Shown: positions 59,166 through 64,000 of the stretch, one piece after another
Layout of the letters: each line of letters opens with the position of its first letter
How positions within the stretch are numbered: position 1 is the stretch's first letter
Assembly: GCF_002159175.1 (NCBI RefSeq)
Contig: NZ_NFGZ01000002.1
Coordinates: 124,001-188,000, forward strand
Source: Flavonifractor sp. An92
GTDB lineage: Bacteria > Bacillota > Clostridia > Oscillospirales > Oscillospiraceae
Reading direction: 5' to 3'
DNA length: 64,000 bases
Translations under genes and position numbers: made by a program
The notes under the pieces: generated by a model
Database searches by the model: none
What the model was told of the DNA's origin: nothing
Seen by the model: the letters and a program-made list of their open reading frames with translations, nothing else

Positions 59166-60663
59166 ACTTCGCTGCCCGCCAGGCGGAGAGGGACCAGGTC
59201 TGCCAGCTGGAGGCCTCGTCGACGGCCTGCTGCCGCTGCTGGGTCACCAGGTAGTTACATTCTGGGATGTTCTCCAGGAGGTCCAGGGTGTCATAAGAGA
59301 GGGTGCCCAGATAGCTGGTGTCGATCCAACGGATCTGTCCGGACTGGTAGGCGTTCACATTGTGCCGGGCTACGATGGCATCGGGCCCCACATAGTTGAA
59401 GAGGAGCCACACGGCGATGCCCGAAGCGAAGCAAATGCGGAAAAAGCCGAAGGAGGGGACGAACACCTTCCGCAGGGCGCAGACCAGGCAGACGGCCAGG
59501 AAGGCCATGGCCCAGTAGGTGAAGAGCCGCTTCAGCGAGAGGCCGTACACCGTCACATAGAGGGTCATCCGGGCGCAGGCGGAGACCAGGAGCACCGCTG
59601 TGAGGGCGATCAGCACCACGGACAGGGCGCGTACGCCCTTCCAGAGGGCCCCCTCCCGGCGGCTGAACTGCACGCAGGAGAGGACGGCGGTCAGGTTCAG
59701 CAGGGCCACCCACACCAGCTGGAAGAAGCCGCTGCGGGCATATTCGGCATAGCTCACGCCCACCTCGGCCACATAGGCCTCGCCGCCGAAGAGGGCGGCC
59801 AGCTGGGTGCCCAGGAAAAACACATAGGTCACGTCCAACAGCAGGAGGAGCACCAGGGGCATGGCGGGGTCCAGCCCGGCGTGCTCCGTGGCTTTCGCGT
59901 TAGAGGGGGCAGTCTCCTTGGGATAGCGGAGCTGGTAGAGGAGGGAGAAGAGGAAGGGGGTCAGAATCAGCGCCAGCACCACCCGGAAAAAGGCGCTGCC
60001 CAGGTTTTCCTGAAGCCACTGGACCGCTTGACTGGTGACCGAGGCGAACACCGCGTCGGCCGAGCGGAGGAGGGGGAGCACGATGCACAGCAGGGCGATG
60101 CCCACCGCTCCGCCGCCCAGGGCGGCCAGCAGGCGCTTCTGCTTGGCCCCCTTGCCCAGGGAGGCGAGCACCGCCCCCACCGAGGCCACCCGGCCAAAGA
60201 GCCCCTCCAGGAAGAGCCCGGCGCGCCGGAGGAGCATGGAGGGCTCCCACCACGCCCCGGCGCCGGGGGCCCCCTCAAAGAGCTGCACCGCGATGAGGCA
60301 GAAGAGGAGGAAATGGTTCAAAAGCCGCAGGGAGAAGTTGGAGAAAAAAGCGAAGGTGAGGGTCAGCAGGGCGGTGGCCAGCAACAGCAGGCGGCTCGCC
60401 CGGGTAGCGAAGGCCGCCTTTCCGCTGTGCCACCACCGCAGGGCGTAGAAGGCCACCACCAGCACCACCATGCCAAAGCCTGGCATGGGACGGCTGTACA
60501 ACAGGACCTGCACCGTCAGCAGGGCGATGAGCAGGGTCAGGGGGAGAGCCACTTTGTCCCGGGTGTCCACGTGCCATACCGGCTTGGGCCGGACCACCAC
60601 GGCGGGGCGCTCCACTTTGGGCTGAGCATCGGGGGCGGGGACTGGGTTGGAAACTTCAGACAT
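59164..60663 (-). CDS. DUF4173-family membrane protein
   Basis: A 499-residue protein with about eleven to thirteen membrane segments and a Pro-rich cytosolic N-terminus (about 1-35). The C-terminal third holds the family's conserved LKRLFTYWAM and DAIVARHNVNAYQSG segments (quoted as residues about 380-440). Function unknown. It is 12 bases after the small XRE gene and probably cotranscribed with that and the DUF2975 gene. Confidence 0.85.
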   Translation of the reverse strand: MSEVSNPVPAPDAQPKVERPAVVVRPKPVWHVDTRDKVALPLTLLIALLTVQVLLYSRPMPGFGMVVLVVAFYALRWWHSGKAAFATRASRLLLLATALLTLTFAFFSNFSLRLLNHFLLFCLIAVQLFEGAPGAGAWWEPSMLLRRAGLFLEGLFGRVASVGAVLASLGKGAKQKRLLAALGGGAVGIALLCIVLPLLRSADAVFASVTSQAVQWLQENLGSAFFRVVLALILTPFLFSLLYQLRYPKETAPSNAKATEHAGLDPAMPLVLLLLLDVTYVFFLGTQLAALFGGEAYVAEVGVSYAEYARSGFFQLVWVALLNLTAVLSCVQFSRREGALWKGVRALSVVLIALTAVLLVSACARMTLYVTVYGLSLKRLFTYWAMAFLAVCLVCALRKVFVPSFGFFRICFASGIAVWLLFNYVGPDAIVARHNVNAYQSGQIRWIDTSYLGTLSYDTLDLLENIPECNYLVTQQRQQAVDEASSWQTWSLSAWRAAK

Positions 60664-60675
60664 GGGAAACTCCTT

Positions 60676-60903
60676 TCAGGACTGGGGCGGGTCGGTCTCG
60701 TCGGGGACGTATTCCAGAATGTCCCCCGGCTGACAGTCCAGCGCCCGGCAGATGGCCTCCAGGGTGGTGAAACGCACCGCCTTGGCGTGGTTGTTTTTCA
60801 GGATGGACAGATTGGCCAGCGTCAGGTCCACTTTCTGGGCCAGCTCGTTTAAACTCATTTTCCGCTTGGCCATCATCACGTCCAGATTGACGACGATGGG
60901 CAT
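60676..60903 (-). CDS. Small XRE/YozG-type transcriptional regulator
   Basis: A 75-residue helix-turn-helix protein starting MPIVVNLDVMMAKRKMSLNE. Recognition region NELAQKVDLTLANLSILKNN. ATG 60903 follows GGGGGTG; an in-frame GTG two codons earlier is inside that site. It lies 13 bases after the DUF2975 gene, the standard DUF2975-YozG pairing of Firmicutes. Confidence 0.9.
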   Translation of the reverse strand: MPIVVNLDVMMAKRKMSLNELAQKVDLTLANLSILKNNHAKAVRFTTLEAICRALDCQPGDILEYVPDETDPPQS

Positions 60904-60916
60904 TTTCACACACCCC

Positions 60917-61513
60917 CTAAATGGTCAGGTCGTTCTCTTCCTTCAGCTCTGCCGCCTGACGGAAGAGGGCCGACATGACGAGGCACAGCAGGCCTCCCAT
61001 GAAAAAGACCGGTACAAAGAGGGCGTTGTAGGTGAGAAGCGGCGCTAAACTCCCGTAGTAGAAGAACCCCCACAGCAGGCGGATGAGGGCGAAGAGGGAG
61101 ATCAGGAAGCAGCACACCGCCGCCCGGCGGAGATTTTGGCCATTTTCCTGGCAGAAGGGGGTGCCCCGCAGGATGGTATTTAACACCCGGCGGGCCTGCC
61201 AGAGCATCACCGCCGTACACACCCCGCAGAAGAGGAGGAAGCAGGTGAGGACCAGAGTATAAGAGAAGTTGTCCCGCCACGCGCCCAGCAGCAGCAGAAC
61301 AAGCTGGAGCGGGGGAGAGAGGTAGAAAAAGTCGTCGCCCGGCGCGGGGGGCGGCGCGGTCAGATTGGAGAGCAGCTCGGGGACGGGAATCCCGCTGCTG
61401 AGGAAGGACACCAGCACCGGCACCAGGGGCAGCACCAGCAAATTACAGAGAAATGTGACGGTCACCAGGATCTTCAGCACCCAGGCCAGCTTTTGTACTC
61501 CGGTTCGTTCCAT
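60917..61513 (-). CDS. DUF2975-family membrane protein
   Basis: A 198-residue protein with four membrane segments (about 10-32, 75-100, 125-150 and 165-185) and the loop ARRVLNTILRGTPFCQENGQNLRRAA typical of DUF2975 (residues about 106-131). Function unknown. ATG 61513 follows AAAGGAGG; an upstream ATG lacks a site. Heads a likely three-gene operon with the XRE and DUF4173 genes. Confidence 0.87.
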   Translation of the reverse strand: MERTGVQKLAWVLKILVTVTFLCNLLVLPLVPVLVSFLSSGIPVPELLSNLTAPPPAPGDDFFYLSPPLQLVLLLLGAWRDNFSYTLVLTCFLLFCGVCTAVMLWQARRVLNTILRGTPFCQENGQNLRRAAVCCFLISLFALIRLLWGFFYYGSLAPLLTYNALFVPVFFMGGLLCLVMSALFRQAAELKEENDLTI

Positions 61514-61606
61514 GGGGACGACCTCCTTTCGGGGATAGCATAGCACCGGGCATATCGAAAGTCAATCGAAATTTATTGAAAAACGATAAATTAAGAAAAG
61601 CGTAAG

Positions 61607-61635
61607 AAAAACCGCCCCTCCCGAAGGAGGGGCGG
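61607..61635 (-). terminator. Terminator after the small membrane protein gene
   Basis: CCGCCCCTCC (61612-61621) pairs with GGAGGGGCGG (61626-61635) around a UUCG-type tetraloop, then TTTTT on the minus strand. Confidence 0.9.
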
Positions 61636-61645
61636 CACAGGCGGT

Positions 61646-61912
61646 TTAACCTTGGAGAAGGGAGCGGACGATGAGCACGCCCAGGAAGAGGATCAGCGCG
61701 AGGATCACAATGGCGTAGACCCGCCGCAGCAGCTTTTTTCCCTCCTGGTCCTGTTTGGCGGCATAGTTCTGTACCCCGCCCAGAGCGGCAAAGAGGATGA
61801 CGGCAAAGATATTGAAGGCGATCAGGGTCCCCTCACGCCCTTGGACCAGATTGAGAATGGCAATCACAATCCAGACGCCGGAGAGGAGAAACCAAACGTT
61901 GAACCATTTCAT
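61646..61912 (-). CDS. Small two- or three-helix membrane protein
   Basis: An 88-residue protein with hydrophobic segments at about 5-22, 30-46 and 66-84, separated by a charged loop AAKQDQEGKKLLRR. No family recognised. Own terminator downstream; AGGAGGC lies upstream of the ATG. It is separated from the sirtuin gene by 36 bases and may share its transcript. Confidence 0.7.
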   Translation of the reverse strand: MKWFNVWFLLSGVWIVIAILNLVQGREGTLIAFNIFAVILFAALGGVQNYAAKQDQEGKKLLRRVYAIVILALILFLGVLIVRSLLQG

Positions 61913-61948
61913 AATCTTATGCCTCCTTTTGGAAAAAATAGAAGTGCG

Positions 61949-62680
61949 TCAGCGCACCTGGACCCGGCTGAAAAATTCCCCGATGGGGGCGGCAATGAGC
62001 AGATCGGCCTGGCTGTCGTAGGGGGTGGGGCTCTTGTTGATGAGGACCAGGCGCCTGCCCTCATAGTACTGGATGAGGCCCGCCGCCGGGTACACCGCCA
62101 GGGAGGTGCCGCCGATGATGAGCAGGTCGGCCTGCTGGATGGCCCGCAGGGCTCCCATCATGGTGTTCTGGTCCAGGGCCTCCTCGTAGAGCACCACGTC
62201 CGGCTTGACGATGCCGCCGCACACCGGGCAGCGGGGGACACCCTCCTGCCCCATGACGAAGTCCAGGTCGTAGAACTGGTGGCACTTCATGCAGTGGTTG
62301 CGGTGGACCGAGCCGTGGAGCTCGTACACGTTCACGCTGCCGGCGGCCTGGTGGAGGCCGTCGATGTTCTGGGTGACCACCGCCGTCAGCTTGCCCGCCT
62401 GTTCCAGCTCGGCCAGCTTCCGGTGGGCGGCGTTGGGTTTTGCAGCCGGGAAGAGCATCTTGTTGTGATAGAAGCGATAAAACTCCTCCGGGTCGCGCTC
62501 AAAAAAGGTGTGGCTCAGGATGGTCTCCGGGGGATAGGCGTACTGCTGATTGTAAAGCCCATCCACACTGCGGAAGTCCGGGATGCCGGATTCGGTACTC
62601 ACTCCCGCGCCGCCGAAAAAGACGATGCGGCGGCTCTCGTCCACCCACTGCTGGAACTGCTCCAATTTTGCTTCTTCCAT
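61949..62680 (-). CDS. Sir2-family NAD-dependent protein deacylase
   Basis: A 243-residue sirtuin. NAD motif GAGVSTESGIPDFRS (about 24-38), TQNIDGLH (about 103-110), catalytic His in HGSVHR, and a zinc site C-x2-C and C-x2-C (CMKC, CPVC). It removes acyl groups from protein lysines. ATG 62680 follows GGAGGGAAG; upstream frame belongs to antisense of the dus gene. It is divergent from the dus gene. Confidence 0.95.
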   Translation of the reverse strand: MEEAKLEQFQQWVDESRRIVFFGGAGVSTESGIPDFRSVDGLYNQQYAYPPETILSHTFFERDPEEFYRFYHNKMLFPAAKPNAAHRKLAELEQAGKLTAVVTQNIDGLHQAAGSVNVYELHGSVHRNHCMKCHQFYDLDFVMGQEGVPRCPVCGGIVKPDVVLYEEALDQNTMMGALRAIQQADLLIIGGTSLAVYPAAGLIQYYEGRRLVLINKSPTPYDSQADLLIAAPIGEFFSRVQVR

Positions 62681-62704
62681 ACTTCCCTCCAATTCTCCGG
62701 CCTC

Positions 62705-62733
62705 TTTCCGGCGTGTTTTTCCTGTGGTATAAT
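62705..62733 (+). promoter_or_regulatory. Promoter of the dihydrouridine synthase gene
   Basis: TATAAT (62728-62733) with TTTCCG 17 bases upstream; the -35 is weak. Confidence 0.5.
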
Positions 62734-62767
62734 CGTCCCGACTATCGATGGAACAGGACGGATGACC

Positions 62768-63748
62768 ATGCGTTACTACTTTGCCCCCATGGAGGGGATC
62801 ACCAGCTATCTCCATCGCGCCATCCACCGGCGCTTTTTCCCCGGTGTGGACCGGTATTACATGCCCTTCGTCTCCCCCAGCCAGGGCCACGCCTTCACCA
62901 AGCGGGAGAAGGCCGACCTGAGCCCCGAGCGCAACGCCGGGGTGCCCGCCGTGCCCCAGCTCCTCACCCGCCGGGCGGAGGACTTTATCTGGGCGGCGGG
63001 GGAGCTGGCCCACATGGGCTACCGGGAGGTGAACCTGAACCTGGGCTGCCCCTCCGGCACCGTCACCGCCAAGGGGAAGGGCTCCGGCTTTCTGGCCTTT
63101 CCGGAGGAGCTGGAGCGCTTTCTGGACGAGATCTACGGGGTGAATCTGCCCATCGACATCTCCATCAAGACCCGGCTGGGGGTGCGGGATGAGGGGGAGT
63201 TCCCCGCCCTGCTGGAGCTCTACAACCGCTATCCGGTGAAGGAGCTGACCATCCACCCCCGGGTGCAGAAGGATCTGTACCGCCTGCCGGTGCGCCCGGC
63301 GGCCTTTGCCCAGGCGGCGGAGGGGTGTAAACTCCCGCTGTGCTACAACGGGGACCTGTGTACCGTGGCTGACTGCCGAAACATCGAGGGGCAGTATCCC
63401 GGGGTGGAGGCCATTATGCTGGGCCGGGCCCTGGTGGCCGACCCCGCCCTGGTGCGCAAGATCCAGGGCGGCCCACCCGCCACGGCGGGAGAGCTGGAGA
63501 CCTTCCACAACGCCCTCTATGATGCCTACACCGAGGCCTTCGGCAGCCGGAGAAATGCCATGCTGCGGATGAAGGAGATCTGGTACTACCACATCCACCT
63601 CTTCCGGGATCACGAAAAGCACGCCAAGCACATCCGCAAGGCCCGGGAGACCGGGGATTTTGAGGCGTGGACCGCCTCGGCCTACCGGGAGCTGGAGCTG
63701 TTGCCCGAGCTCCCCCGGGGGTTGGACGACGGTACGCCCTGGAACTGA
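62768..63748 (+). CDS. tRNA-dihydrouridine synthase
   Basis: A 326-residue FMN enzyme reducing uridines in the tRNA D-loop. FMN-binding barrel starts YYFAPMEGITS; catalytic Cys in NLGCPSGTVTAKGKGS (about 90-105), then TIHPR and the YNGDL and GRALVADP phosphate-binding segments. ATG 62768 is preferred over one two codons upstream because it has better spacing to CAGGA. Which D positions it modifies is unknown. Confidence 0.93.
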   Translation: MRYYFAPMEGITSYLHRAIHRRFFPGVDRYYMPFVSPSQGHAFTKREKADLSPERNAGVPAVPQLLTRRAEDFIWAAGELAHMGYREVNLNLGCPSGTVTAKGKGSGFLAFPEELERFLDEIYGVNLPIDISIKTRLGVRDEGEFPALLELYNRYPVKELTIHPRVQKDLYRLPVRPAAFAQAAEGCKLPLCYNGDLCTVADCRNIEGQYPGVEAIMLGRALVADPALVRKIQGGPPATAGELETFHNALYDAYTEAFGSRRNAMLRMKEIWYYHIHLFRDHEKHAKHIRKARETGDFEAWTASAYRELELLPELPRGLDDGTPWN

Positions 63749-63749
63749 G

Positions 63750-64000
63750 TTACTCCGCGGGCTGGTAGAAGTCGCACCAGGGCCGCAGGGTGCAGCTCTG
63801 GCAGTCCGGCTTGCGGGCTATGCACACCGCCCGGCCGTGGAGGACCATCCGGTGGCAGAAGTCGTTGGACTCCTCCGGCGGGAGGACCGCCCGGAGCTGC
63901 TGCTCCACCTTCACCGGGTCCTTGGTGCCGTCGGTGAGGCCCAGCCGCCCGGTGATGCGGATGCAGTGGGTGTCGGCCACCACCACGCCGGGCACATGGT
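63750..64000 (-). CDS. nth: Endonuclease III, C-terminal part only
   Basis: The last 83 or so codons of a DNA glycosylase/AP lyase; the start is beyond the right edge. The visible part includes the catalytic Asp in HVPGVVVADTH and the 4Fe-4S motif C-x6-C-x2-C-x5-C (CIARKPDCQSCTLRPWC), ending QPAE. These are diagnostic for Nth-type base-excision repair glycosylases. Convergent with the dus gene with one base between stops. Confidence 0.94.
   Translation of the reverse strand, partial: HVPGVVVADTHCIRITGRLGLTDGTKDPVKVEQQLRAVLPPEESNDFCHRMVLHGRAVCIARKPDCQSCTLRPWCDFYQPAE

Noticed and set aside
1-64000. tRNA, rRNA, prophage, insertion sequence or CRISPR loci
   Set aside because: None found on reading both strands. 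A tRNA scan would be decisive for tRNA genes but could not be run.

Overview
The window is about 64 kb of GC-rich chromosome from a spore-forming Gram-positive anaerobe. It most resembles Oscillospiraceae (Flavonifractor/Intestinimonas-like Clostridia). The grounds are sporulation genes yabP/yabQ beside a DivIC-like gene, T-box and BirA-type regulation, S-layer-homology (SLH) envelope proteins, AGGAGG ribosome sites, and the gene content (EFR1-type ferredoxin, CD1871A-type CXXC peptide, oleate hydratase, QueT). This is inference from family content; no rRNA is present. I see no rRNA, tRNA, CRISPR array, prophage or transposase. The only mobile-like item is a palindromic MITE-type element.

Layout. 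1-2.6 kb: divIC/yabQ/yabP (minus), then bioY and birA divergent around two BirA-type operators. 2.6-6.2 kb: mtaB (minus), a promoter-driven cluster of hairpins, then an HPr-like/YfbR-like/DUF2156 gene set. 6.2-11.9 kb: AI-2E-family permease, metN-metI, a methionine T-box with metQ, and an isoaspartyl dipeptidase. 11.9-20.6 kb: a seven-gene minus-strand operon of FHA, PP2C, protease-FHA, PP2C, VWA-FHA, Ser/Thr kinase-MORN and a copper-amine-oxidase-N-like secreted protein. Its leader has an apparent terminator/antiterminator pair. 20.9-25.1 kb: BlaI/M56 regulator pair and a flavodoxin-ferredoxin. 25-28 kb: a large LRR/SLH surface protein. 28.3-36.8 kb: housekeeping genes (purA, YczE-like, gpsA, plsY, der, DUF512, rpmF, yceD, rluD).

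36.9-48.6 kb: an XRE/membrane-protein pair with a palindromic operator, the MITE-like element, cca, a TetR regulator followed by oleate hydratase, an SLH protein transcribed behind a MacAB-like exporter, and ridA. 48.6-58.2 kb: queT with a candidate preQ1 leader, galU, a MarR-controlled pair of ABC exporters, a TlpA/CXXC peptide/ferredoxin membrane redox cluster, glpK and an unknown gene. 58.2-64 kb: a DMT transporter, a DUF4173/XRE/DUF2975 set, a small membrane protein, a sirtuin, a dihydrouridine synthase and the 3' part of nth.

The two best leads for something undescribed are (a) the envelope-spanning phospho-signalling operon at 11.9-20.6 kb with its riboswitch-like leader, and (b) the hairpin-rich RNA candidate at 3.96-4.29 kb, which starts at a near-consensus promoter. 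Several operators (BirA, BlaI, XRE, MarR) can be read directly as palindromes overlapping promoters.
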